A stretch of DNA of 64,000 bases, from positions 186,001 to 250,000 of the forward strand of contig NZ_JAHNZT010000002.1 of the NCBI RefSeq assembly GCF_019039035.1, written 5' to 3'. Below the pieces are notes generated by a model. It had not been told where the DNA came from and did no database searches. It saw only the letters and a program-made list of their open reading frames with translations. The stretch is from Citreicoccus inhibens. Its GTDB lineage: Bacteria > Myxococcota > Myxococcia > Myxococcales > Myxococcaceae. Made by a program: the position numbers and the translations under genes. This document shows, piece by piece, positions 7,108 to 14,781 of this stretch. Position 1 is the first letter of the stretch; each line of letters starts with the position of its first letter.

Positions 7108-9380
7108 GCACGACGCGGCAGGCCTGCCCCAACTGCGGCGTGGTGCACGACACGCGGGTGTACGTGAGCGGCCAGAAGGTGGCCTGCCGTTGCGGCATCC
7201 GCTTCGAGGTCCGTCGCAACGACGTCTCCCTCATCCGGCCCGCGGCGCGGCTGGAGGAGGGGCAGGCCACCCTCGTCCCGCACCCCGCGGAGCCTCCGGC
7301 GCAGAGGCCCGCCCAGGTGCCGAGCGAGGCGTCGGTGTCACTTTCCGCCGGCTCGGGTGTTTCTCCCGCCATGGACGCGAGCGAACCCGCGCGCGCGGGT
7401 CGACCGGGCGGGGACGAGGTGGGTGGAACTGCTCCCGTGGGGGGGGCCTGGGCACCCGTGTCCCGAGAGCCCTCGGGAGTCGCGCTGCCCTCCACGCCCG
7501 GCGTGGAGGACGCGGCGGGCGCCGGTGCGGCCACCCTGGTGCGCGGCTCTGCGCCTGGGTCCGCGTCGTCGGCCGTGACGCCGGTGGCGAGCGGGGCGGA
7601 GGAGGGCGCGGAGACGTTCGTGGCGGCGCCTCGGCCCGAGCTGCCGGGCTTCGAGTTGCAAGAGGTGCTGGGGCGGGGCGGGATGGGCGAGGTGTGGCGC
7701 GCGCGACAGCAGTCGCTCGGGCGTACGGTGGCGGTGAAGCTGTTGCCGCCGCGGCTCGCCAAGGATCCGGAGTTCGTCACCCGCTTCGAGAAGGAGGCCA
7801 CCGCGCTGGCGGCGCTGAGCCACCCGCACATCGTGCAGATCATCGACCGGGGCGTGGTGGGCGAGCACTACTACTTCGTCATGGAGTACGTGGAGGGCCG
7901 CTCGCTGCGCGAGGCGATGAGCACGGGCGAGGGCCTCACGCCGCAGCAGACGCTGAAGCTGCTGCTCCAGGTGTCGCGCGCCATCGAGTGCGCGCACGAC
8001 AAGGGCATCATCCACCGCGACCTCAAGCCGGAGAACATCCTGCTGGACGCGCGCGGCCACGTGAAGGTCGCGGACTTCGGGTTGGCGGGCATCCGGCAGC
8101 CGGACTCGCGCCTGCAGCTGACCGCGACCGCGGTGGCCATGGGGACGCTCAATTACATGGCGCCCGAGCAGCGCCGCGACGCGAAGAACGTGGACGGGCG
8201 CGCGGACCTCTTCTCCCTGGGGGTCATGCTCTACGAGGCGCTCACCGGCGAGCTGCCGCTGGGCCGCTTCAAGCTGCCCTCGGCACGCGTCCCCGGGTTG
8301 GATCCCCGCGTGGACGCCGTGGTGGAGCGCCTGCTGGAGACGGAGCCCGCCGCCCGCTACGCGAACGCCGGTGAGGTGTGCGCGGCGTTGGAGGTAATGG
8401 TCTCCAGTTCGTCCGCGCCGGCGCTGGCGCTGGGGGACTCCGCGCGGGCGTTTCCGTCGGGGACGCCTCGGGCGCGCAGCGAGCTGACGCGGCGGCTGCG
8501 GCTGGGTTGGCGGCGCGTGCGCGCGGGCCTGTCCGTGGTGGGCGGGCTGGCGCTCCTGGGGCTCACCGTGCGGTGGGCCGTGGGGCCCGTGAGCCTGCAC
8601 GTGGGCCAGGATGACAAGGTCGTCATCGGCACCCAGGGCGTGAAGGTCCGGCCGGGCACTCAGCCCTGGCCTCCCAACACGGAAGGCGAGGTGTTTGCCT
8701 CGGCCAACGTGGTGGAGGGCCCGGGCGGCACCACGCGGTTCGAGGTGGGCTTCGACGCGGGCGAAGAGGAGCTCAACGTCCACAGCGGCGAGTGGAAGAT
8801 GCAGGATGGGCAGCTCCAGGCGCGCCAGGGCGGCAAGGAGACGGACGGGCATCGCCTGGTGCCGCGCGCGTACGTGGCCCACCGCTACTTCATGAGCGAC
8901 GACTTCACGTCCGAGGTGCTCATGGACGTGAAGCCGCTGGGGCCGGCCTATCCCGAGGAGCCGGACGCGCAGCACTTCGGTGAGCTGGCCTTCCGCATCA
9001 AGGATCTCCAGGTGTCCGCCTTCGCCATCCCCGAGGTGGGCATGCGGCTGTCCTGGCGCTACATCACCGACGCGGGGCAGGAGATTGTCGGCAACAGCGC
9101 GCAGGACCTGGACAACATGGTGGCGGACGAGATGCCGCTGCCCACGCACGGGCCCTTCCTCGTGCGACTCCAGCTCCGGCGCCTGAAGAGCGACGCCGTG
9201 AAGGTGGAGGCGTTCCTCAACAACCAGCTGTTCGCGAGCAAGGTGCTGCCCGGCTTCCAAGGGCGCGTGGGCAAGGTGGCGCTCGGCTGCCGCAACCTCG
9301 CGTGCACCTTCGATGACCTCAAGGTGCGGGGCGTGCTGGGCGCTCGGCCCGCGCGCAAGGTGGCCGCGGGCATCGAGTAG
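7104..9380 (+). CDS. Membrane Ser/Thr protein kinase with N-terminal zinc ribbon
   Basis: 758 residues from the ATG that overlaps the cyclase stop (ATGA). A zinc-ribbon-like segment (about 8-37; CPNCG then CRC) comes first, followed by a Pro/Ala-rich linker. The Hanks-type kinase domain spans about 179-431 with the GRGGMGEVW glycine loop, the VAVK lysine, HRDLKPEN with catalytic Asp306, DFG and APE. One membrane helix lies near 474-495. The external C-terminal part (about 500-758) is beta-rich and looks like a concanavalin/LamG-like sensor fold, but I cannot assign it firmly. Coupling to the FHA-cyclase suggests that kinase output is read by the cyclase's FHA domain. Confidence 0.9.
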   Translation: MSTTRQACPNCGVVHDTRVYVSGQKVACRCGIRFEVRRNDVSLIRPAARLEEGQATLVPHPAEPPAQRPAQVPSEASVSLSAGSGVSPAMDASEPARAGRPGGDEVGGTAPVGGAWAPVSREPSGVALPSTPGVEDAAGAGAATLVRGSAPGSASSAVTPVASGAEEGAETFVAAPRPELPGFELQEVLGRGGMGEVWRARQQSLGRTVAVKLLPPRLAKDPEFVTRFEKEATALAALSHPHIVQIIDRGVVGEHYYFVMEYVEGRSLREAMSTGEGLTPQQTLKLLLQVSRAIECAHDKGIIHRDLKPENILLDARGHVKVADFGLAGIRQPDSRLQLTATAVAMGTLNYMAPEQRRDAKNVDGRADLFSLGVMLYEALTGELPLGRFKLPSARVPGLDPRVDAVVERLLETEPAARYANAGEVCAALEVMVSSSSAPALALGDSARAFPSGTPRARSELTRRLRLGWRRVRAGLSVVGGLALLGLTVRWAVGPVSLHVGQDDKVVIGTQGVKVRPGTQPWPPNTEGEVFASANVVEGPGGTTRFEVGFDAGEEELNVHSGEWKMQDGQLQARQGGKETDGHRLVPRAYVAHRYFMSDDFTSEVLMDVKPLGPAYPEEPDAQHFGELAFRIKDLQVSAFAIPEVGMRLSWRYITDAGQEIVGNSAQDLDNMVADEMPLPTHGPFLVRLQLRRLKSDAVKVEAFLNNQLFASKVLPGFQGRVGKVALGCRNLACTFDDLKVRGVLGARPARKVAAGIE

Positions 9381-9595
9381 CGCCGCGGGCACCCGAGCCG
9401 TGTCCGTCCAGGAAGGTAGGAGTGGGAGCGGCTGCCCCCGCCGTGAACGCGGCGTGCGAACTGGCGTGGTCGCGCTACACCCTGGGTCGGGCCGCACGCG
9501 GCGCGCCTTCTCCGGGCGCGGACACCTCTGCTGCAATGCAGGGGCTCGCACTGGATTTCCCCCCTCGTCCCCCTCACCGCGAGCCCCCTCTCGCC

Positions 9596-10132
9596 ATGCC
9601 TCTCTCCACGTGGACCATTGATCCTGCCCACTCCTCCGTCCTCTTCATCGCGCGCCACATGGTGGTCGCGAAGGTGCACGGTCGCTTCGAGCGCGTCACC
9701 GGAACCCTTCGGGTCGATCCCCAGCAGCCCACGCAGGGGGAGGTGGACGTGGAGGTGGCGACGGCGAGCATCTACACGGGCTCACCCGAGCGCGACGCGC
9801 ACCTGCGCTCGCCCGAGTTCCTGGACGTGGAGGTGTCCCCGCGGCTGTCGTTCCGGGGCGTTCAGCAGGAGGCCGTGGTGGGCGCGGGCTTCCGCGTCCT
9901 GGGGGACCTGACCCTGCGCGGCGTGACGAAGCCCGTGCTCCTGGAGGCGCGTCATCTGGCGGCTCAGAAGGACCTGTGGGGCAACATGCGCCTCATCTAC
10001 ACGGCGCGCACCACGCTGAACCGCTCGGACTTCGGCATCCGCTGGAACAAGACGCTCGATAACGGCGGCTGGCTGGTGGGCGAGAAGGTGGACATCGAGT
10101 TGGACATCCAGGCCGTGCCCGCGGCCGCCTGA
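9596..10132 (+). CDS. YceI family lipid-binding-like protein
   Basis: 178 residues from the ATG at 9596. The start WTIDPAHSSVLFIARHMVVAKVHGRF-type segment, the central SPEFLDVEV block and the GDLTLRGVTKPV block are those of the YceI lipocalin-like barrel, which binds isoprenoid or polyprenyl chains in characterised members. No signal peptide is present, so this copy is probably cytoplasmic, unlike the periplasmic E. coli protein. Reading is open upstream to 9422 but those residues do not resemble the family. The 215 bases between the kinase stop and this start show no further gene. Confidence 0.88.
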   Translation: MPLSTWTIDPAHSSVLFIARHMVVAKVHGRFERVTGTLRVDPQQPTQGEVDVEVATASIYTGSPERDAHLRSPEFLDVEVSPRLSFRGVQQEAVVGAGFRVLGDLTLRGVTKPVLLEARHLAAQKDLWGNMRLIYTARTTLNRSDFGIRWNKTLDNGGWLVGEKVDIELDIQAVPAAA

Positions 10133-10264
10133 CGTCCATCGTCGGACGGAGGACGGCCACCTGCCCCGGGAGTGGCCTTGCCCGAGGCCGCCCGACGCCC
10201 AACCCTTGTCCCGCGCGACGCGCCCCCCAGGACGCGTGCGTGGAACAGCTCGGCGGGGGTCGGG

Positions 10265-11158
10265 ATGGAGTCGTGGCGCATCCTGCTGGCGCCCTTCTAC
10301 GCGGCGGCGCTGGCCGCGTGGGTGGTCGCGGCCATCACGTTTGGAAGGCGCGAGCCGGGGCCCTCGCTCGCGCTGCGCGTGCACCTCCTGTGGCTGACGC
10401 TGCTGGCGATCGGCTCGCTGTTGGTGCTCGTGCAGTTCCGGCATGAGTCCCTGATGGAGGGGGACCCGTTCGATACGCTGTGGCGCGCCGTGGCCAGCGG
10501 CCTGTTGGTGCTGGCCGGGGCGCTCGCGGTGAGCGGTTCGCGCGCGCGCCTGCGGGCCGTGGCCCTGCGCTCGTGTGCTCCGCTGTCCTTGGATGAGGCG
10601 GTGGCCGAGCTGCGCGCGGGGCGTCCGCCTGGCATCGCGGTCTATGGCGGGGTGCTGGAGGCCACGGACTCGCTGGTGTCCCCCGGTGGCGTGACGTGCG
10701 CGTTCTACGACGCGGCCGTGCACGCGGTGGCGCCGCGAGGACGCCGAGGGCCGCTGCTGTCCCGCGAGCGGGCCTACGTGCCCGTGCTGTCGCTCCGGGG
10801 CACCACCACGCGCGCCACCGTGCGCTTCGCGCCCTCCACGCTGCGGGCGCCGCTGGAGGTGCGGCGGTGCCGGAGCGCCTCCGTCTCATTCGGGGGGCTC
10901 GGGGACTCTGCGGACGCGCTGTCCTGGGAGCGCGTGGGGCTGGCGGGCGAGGCCTGCCTCGTGGAAGGCGAGCTGCGTCCGGGCCGCACCCAGGGAAGCT
11001 ACGAGTTGCGCGGGCGGGATGGTCGTCCCGCGCTGGTCATCCTGGGAGACGAAGCCCCCAGCACGGGCGCCGTGCTGGCGCGCCGGGCGTGGGGGCGGTT
11101 CGTGGTGGCCGGAGCGCTGTCCGCCACCGCGATGCTCGTGTTGTCTCGCGCGATGTGA
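10265..11158 (+). CDS. Membrane protein with a possible GIDE/MULAN-like domain
   Basis: 297 residues from the ATG at 10265 (GGGGG precedes it). Membrane helices lie at about 5-25, 38-58 and 75-95 and one more at the C terminus (about 275-295). The segment between about 130 and 265, with LVSPGGVTCAFYDAAV, resembles the GIDE domain that sits between the membrane spans of the mitochondrial ligase MULAN and its bacterial relatives, but no RING finger is present. This assignment is by eye and weak. It ends three bases before the convergent gene to the right. Confidence 0.6.
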   Translation: MESWRILLAPFYAAALAAWVVAAITFGRREPGPSLALRVHLLWLTLLAIGSLLVLVQFRHESLMEGDPFDTLWRAVASGLLVLAGALAVSGSRARLRAVALRSCAPLSLDEAVAELRAGRPPGIAVYGGVLEATDSLVSPGGVTCAFYDAAVHAVAPRGRRGPLLSRERAYVPVLSLRGTTTRATVRFAPSTLRAPLEVRRCRSASVSFGGLGDSADALSWERVGLAGEACLVEGELRPGRTQGSYELRGRDGRPALVILGDEAPSTGAVLARRAWGRFVVAGALSATAMLVLSRAM

Positions 11159-11161
11159 GCG

Positions 11162-13498
11162 CTACGGGGTGCCCGAGCCGCGCGCGGTGGTGAAGACGAG
11201 CTGCTGATCCTTCTCCACGCGCTTGACGGTGAACGTGCGCTCCACGCTGGCCAGCCCGCGCGACGTGCCCTTCGCCAGCTCCAGCAGCAGGGCGCCGGTG
11301 GCGCGCAGGTGGAACCCAGTGTTCCACATGCCTTCGAGCTTGCCGAACACGGTCTGGAAGGACTCCGGTCCCCAGCGCTGGGCGAAGGCGTTGTTCAGGT
11401 GCGTCACGCCCTCCACGAAGTCGAGGCACTTGCCCAACGTGCGTGGGTTCTTGTCCGTCACCTCCGCGAACGAGAACGCGCCCCCGGGCGGACGGAAGAT
11501 GGACTCGATGGCCATCAGGTCCTGGCCCACCGCATGCGCGGATGCGTCGTTCTTCAGGACCCAGCCGGCGATCTGCGCGGCGCGGGTGGGGGCGAGGTCC
11601 TGCACGCGGGCGCTGCCGTTCTGCCGCACCTCGCGCAGGTAGGCGTCCCACATGGGGCCGTAGACAATCTGCCGGGTGTCCGCGCGAGCGCGGGCGGTGT
11701 TGCTGCTCCACGGCATGGCGCGCGCGAGCACCCGCGCGAAGAGCGCCACGTCGAAGCCCTGGAGCCCGGGGAGCATGGCGCGGAAGGTGTCGTTGTCGAC
11801 CTTCAGGTCGAGCCGCGTCTCCAACGCCTCCGTGTTCACCGCGTCCTTCAGCGAGTCCAGGATGCCCGGCACGTCCTTCTCGTCCAGCGCGCCCCAGACG
11901 ACCGCGTCATCCATCGCGGCGGAGAGGTCATCGCGCGACAGCTTCTTCTTGCTGCCCGACAGCATGAAGTGCAGGCCGCAGTAGAAGTCCGAGGCCACGG
12001 GGGAGGGGGAGAACTGCGTCATCTCCGCCTTGAGGTCCACCATCCACTGGCCCCGGGTGCCGAGCAGCGTGTCCTCGTAGCCGCGCTGTCCCTGGAAGGC
12101 CATGCGCCGAGCGCCCTGCACGTTCTCCTGCGTCACCCAGCTCAGCTCGCGCGTGGTGCGTGAGGTGAGCACCTCGGCGCTCCCGAGCCCCAGCGTGAAG
12201 CCATAGTTGTGGCGCACCGCGAGGCTCGTCTGGCGCAGGAAGCTCTTGAGGGTGAAGGCCTGGGCATGGGCCGGATCCCGCAGCCAGCCGAGCAGGTCCT
12301 CCAAGTTGCCGCGGATGAGCCCGCCATGGAACTGCATGGCCACGGCGTCATCCAGTTCCACTTGCAACAGGGTGGACGCTTGGGGAATGCGCAGGTATTC
12401 GTACCGGAAGCCCGCGGAGATCTGCGCCTGGGCGACCTTCTCCAGGGTGGACTGGAGGGTCGCCTTCAGCTCCTCCCACTTCGCCTTCACGGTGGTCAGG
12501 TCGGCGAGCTGCGGATCCAACCCGAGGCGGTCCAGGATGAGCGCGAGCGCCTTCTTCTCCAGGTCCGAGAGCTGGCGGTTGGCGGCCTTCTCCACCAGCG
12601 CGTCCACCTCCGCCATGGGCTTGCCGGCGATGGCCGTGACGAGGTCCGCGAGCTTGTCCTTCACCGCGTTCTTGTCCGCGAACTCCAGCGACAGGCTCAG
12701 CCCGGCGCCCATCGCCGTTTCGCGGGACTTCGCCTTGCGCACCGCGACCTCGATGCGCCCCGTGCGCGGGCGGGAGAAGGACACCTGGAAGTCATCCGTG
12801 ACGGACACGGACGCCGTCACCGAGGCGCTCAAGGCGAGCTTGATGCCCAGCAACTCGCCGCCCTTCACGAAGGTGAGCGCCGCCAGGTTGGCCGTGAAGA
12901 GGTCCGCCCAATTGACCGTCACGGAGGTCTTGAGCTGGCCGCGCGTCTGCCAGCCCAGCGCGTCGCCCACGCCCAGCTTGCTCAGGTCGGTCTGCTGCAC
13001 CGCGAGCCGAGGCGCGGAGAGGTCCGCTTTCACGGCGGCGGGCATGCGCTCGTCCAGGCCGTGGGCCCGGTAGTCAGACAGCGTCGCGGCGAACTCGCCC
13101 TGGCCCGAGGCGGCGACGAAGAAGACCTTCGCGTTCGCGCCGGACTTGATGCGCGCGGACACCTGGTAGCGCATCCATCCCCGCGTTCCATCGAGCAGGA
13201 GCTGCGGTTGGAGCGACGTGCCCGCGCCGTTGGGGGACGTCTGCGGCGGATCCCCCACGATGCCGTTGTCGTCCTTGTCCCCGACCGAGTTGAAGTTGCG
13301 GAGGGTGCCGTCGCCCGCGGCTTCGAACGAGAGGGTGAAGTCCTTCAGGTCCAGGAGGGGCGGGAGGATGTTCTCGCGCGTGAAGGTCCCTTGCGCCACG
13401 GTCACGTCGATGTCCTGCGCGCCCAGGTTCACGTCCGGAATCTTCTGAGCCAGTGCGTCCGGAATCTTGTCCAGCAGTCGGTTCAGCGTGTCCGCCAT
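11162..13498 (-). CDS. Large orphan protein of unknown function
   Basis: 778 residues from the ATG at 13498, which has a G-run a few bases before it; reading is open to 13657. No signal peptide, long hydrophobic helix or recognised motif is visible. The sequence alternates beta-like stretches rich in Thr/Val with helical Asp/Lys/Leu segments around 320-400 (LSDLEKKALALILDRLG). It begins with a short amphipathic helix (LNRLLDKIPDALAQKIPDV). Composition and third-position GC match the neighbours, so it is a real gene. I do not recognise its family. It is not obviously in an operon: the neighbour to the right is divergent and the one to the left convergent. Confidence 0.7.
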   Translation of the reverse strand: MADTLNRLLDKIPDALAQKIPDVNLGAQDIDVTVAQGTFTRENILPPLLDLKDFTLSFEAAGDGTLRNFNSVGDKDDNGIVGDPPQTSPNGAGTSLQPQLLLDGTRGWMRYQVSARIKSGANAKVFFVAASGQGEFAATLSDYRAHGLDERMPAAVKADLSAPRLAVQQTDLSKLGVGDALGWQTRGQLKTSVTVNWADLFTANLAALTFVKGGELLGIKLALSASVTASVSVTDDFQVSFSRPRTGRIEVAVRKAKSRETAMGAGLSLSLEFADKNAVKDKLADLVTAIAGKPMAEVDALVEKAANRQLSDLEKKALALILDRLGLDPQLADLTTVKAKWEELKATLQSTLEKVAQAQISAGFRYEYLRIPQASTLLQVELDDAVAMQFHGGLIRGNLEDLLGWLRDPAHAQAFTLKSFLRQTSLAVRHNYGFTLGLGSAEVLTSRTTRELSWVTQENVQGARRMAFQGQRGYEDTLLGTRGQWMVDLKAEMTQFSPSPVASDFYCGLHFMLSGSKKKLSRDDLSAAMDDAVVWGALDEKDVPGILDSLKDAVNTEALETRLDLKVDNDTFRAMLPGLQGFDVALFARVLARAMPWSSNTARARADTRQIVYGPMWDAYLREVRQNGSARVQDLAPTRAAQIAGWVLKNDASAHAVGQDLMAIESIFRPPGGAFSFAEVTDKNPRTLGKCLDFVEGVTHLNNAFAQRWGPESFQTVFGKLEGMWNTGFHLRATGALLLELAKGTSRGLASVERTFTVKRVEKDQQLVFTTARGSGTP

Positions 13499-13659
13499 GT
13501 GGGAGCCCCCCAGGGGTGTGTCAGCGCCACCGCGGGCGCCGAGGCCCTGGTCGTACGCCGTCCTCGCACGTCCGGCAAGCTGCACTCGAATTGCATGAAA
13601 GGCGGCAAAACGACCCGGAGGTGATGTCTTATGCTCGGGGCCTTCCGGGAGCCCCATCC

Positions 13660-14712
13660 ATGACCGAGTTCCTGTTGGATCTCCGCCTCGCGCTGCGTCG
13701 GATGCGCCGTGAGCCTGGGTTCACCCTCGTGGTCGTGGCCACGCTCGCGCTGGCGATGGGCGCGACCACGGCCGTGCTCAGCGCGGTCTACCGGGTGATG
13801 GTTCGGCCGTTGCCCTATCCCGCGTCTGAGCAGTTGGTGCGGCTCTATCAGTCCACGCCGCAGCGGGAGCGCATCGGGGTGTCGTACGGGGCGCTCCAGG
13901 CGTGGCGTGAGCGCACCCACGCCTTCCAGGCGCTGGAGGGGCTGTCGAAGCAGGACATGACGCTCACCGGTGAGGAGGGCGCCGAGCGGGTCATGGTGGG
14001 CCGCGCGACGGATGGGCTCTTACCGCTGTTGGGGGCCTGGCCCCACTTGGGACGGCCGTTCGCTCCCGACGCAGAGAACTCGGGGCGAGCGCGGGACGTG
14101 TTGATCTCCGCGTCGTTGTGGCAGCGGCGATTCGGCGGTCGCCCCGACGTGGTCGGGCAGGTGCTCACGCTCGATGGCGCACCGCACACGGTCCTCGGCG
14201 TGCTACCGGCGACCTTCCGCTTCGCGCCCGAGGTGGACCTCTGGATGCCCCTGGTGCCCCGCGTGGCCGAGGGAGAGGCGCCCGAGGCCATCTTCTTGCG
14301 GGCCGTGGCGCGACTGCGGCCCGGTGTCTCGGTGGTATCGGCGCGCGCGGAGTTGACCCCCGTGGCCGCCGCGCTCGCCCGGGAGCCTGCGCATGCGCGC
14401 GAGCCCGCGGGGGTGCGCGTCGTTCCGCTCCAGGCGCAGCTCGCGGAGGACTCCCAGGAGCCGCTGACGTTGCTCGCGGGGGTGGGGCAGGGGCTGCGCC
14501 TCACCGGCTTGGGCGTGGCGCTGGGGCTTGTGGGGGCCGCGGTGCTGGCGCGGAGCCTCGCGGGGATGGTTCACGGGGTCGCGCCGTTGGATCCCGTGAC
14601 GTTCGTGGCGGTGCCCGGCGTGTTGGCGACCGTGGCGTTGCTGGCGAGCTGGTTGCCCACGCGTCGGGCGCTGCGCGTGTCCCCCGGTGAGGCGCTGCGG
14701 CGCGACGGTTAG
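13660..14712 (+). CDS. MacB/FtsX-type permease with an internal deletion (orphan, ADOP-like)
   Basis: 350 residues, ATG at 13660 after GGGAG. Residues 1-260 match the start of acidobacterial-duplicated-orphan-permease proteins: a first membrane helix (about 20-45) and a MacB periplasmic core domain with WQRRFGG and VLPATFRF-like blocks. At about residue 270 (PLTLLAGVGQGLRLTG) the text passes from the sequence that normally precedes the first FtsX domain straight to the sequence that begins the last two membrane helices of the second one. It then ends with ARR/EALR-type motifs. Full-length relatives are about 800 residues, so some 400-450 residues are absent while the frame stays open. It is probably a remnant. 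No ATPase gene is adjacent. Confidence 0.75.
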   Translation: MTEFLLDLRLALRRMRREPGFTLVVVATLALAMGATTAVLSAVYRVMVRPLPYPASEQLVRLYQSTPQRERIGVSYGALQAWRERTHAFQALEGLSKQDMTLTGEEGAERVMVGRATDGLLPLLGAWPHLGRPFAPDAENSGRARDVLISASLWQRRFGGRPDVVGQVLTLDGAPHTVLGVLPATFRFAPEVDLWMPLVPRVAEGEAPEAIFLRAVARLRPGVSVVSARAELTPVAAALAREPAHAREPAGVRVVPLQAQLAEDSQEPLTLLAGVGQGLRLTGLGVALGLVGAAVLARSLAGMVHGVAPLDPVTFVAVPGVLATVALLASWLPTRRALRVSPGEALRRDG

Positions 14713-14726
14713 GCGGGTGAAAAGAA

Positions 14727-14764
14727 GAGGGCCGCTGTCGGAGAGGTCTCCGCCAGCGGCCCTC
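14727..14764 (-). terminator. Rho-independent terminator of the cysteine-rich lipoprotein gene
   Basis: GAGGGCCGCTG (14727-14737) and CAGCGGCCCTC (14754-14764) are an exact 11-base inverted repeat with a 16-base loop. On the minus strand the stem is followed by TCTTCTTTTC, a usable U-rich tract. It lies 17 bases after the minus-strand stop at 14782 and 14 bases after the convergent plus-strand stop, for which no T tract exists. Confidence 0.8.
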
Positions 14765-14781
14765 GAGCAGGTCAGCTCAAC

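Noticed and set aside
7338-9551. A 737-codon minus-strand frame across the Ser/Thr kinase
   Set aside because: It is the reverse of a kinase with complete catalytic motifs and has the biased His/Arg/Leu composition of shadows.
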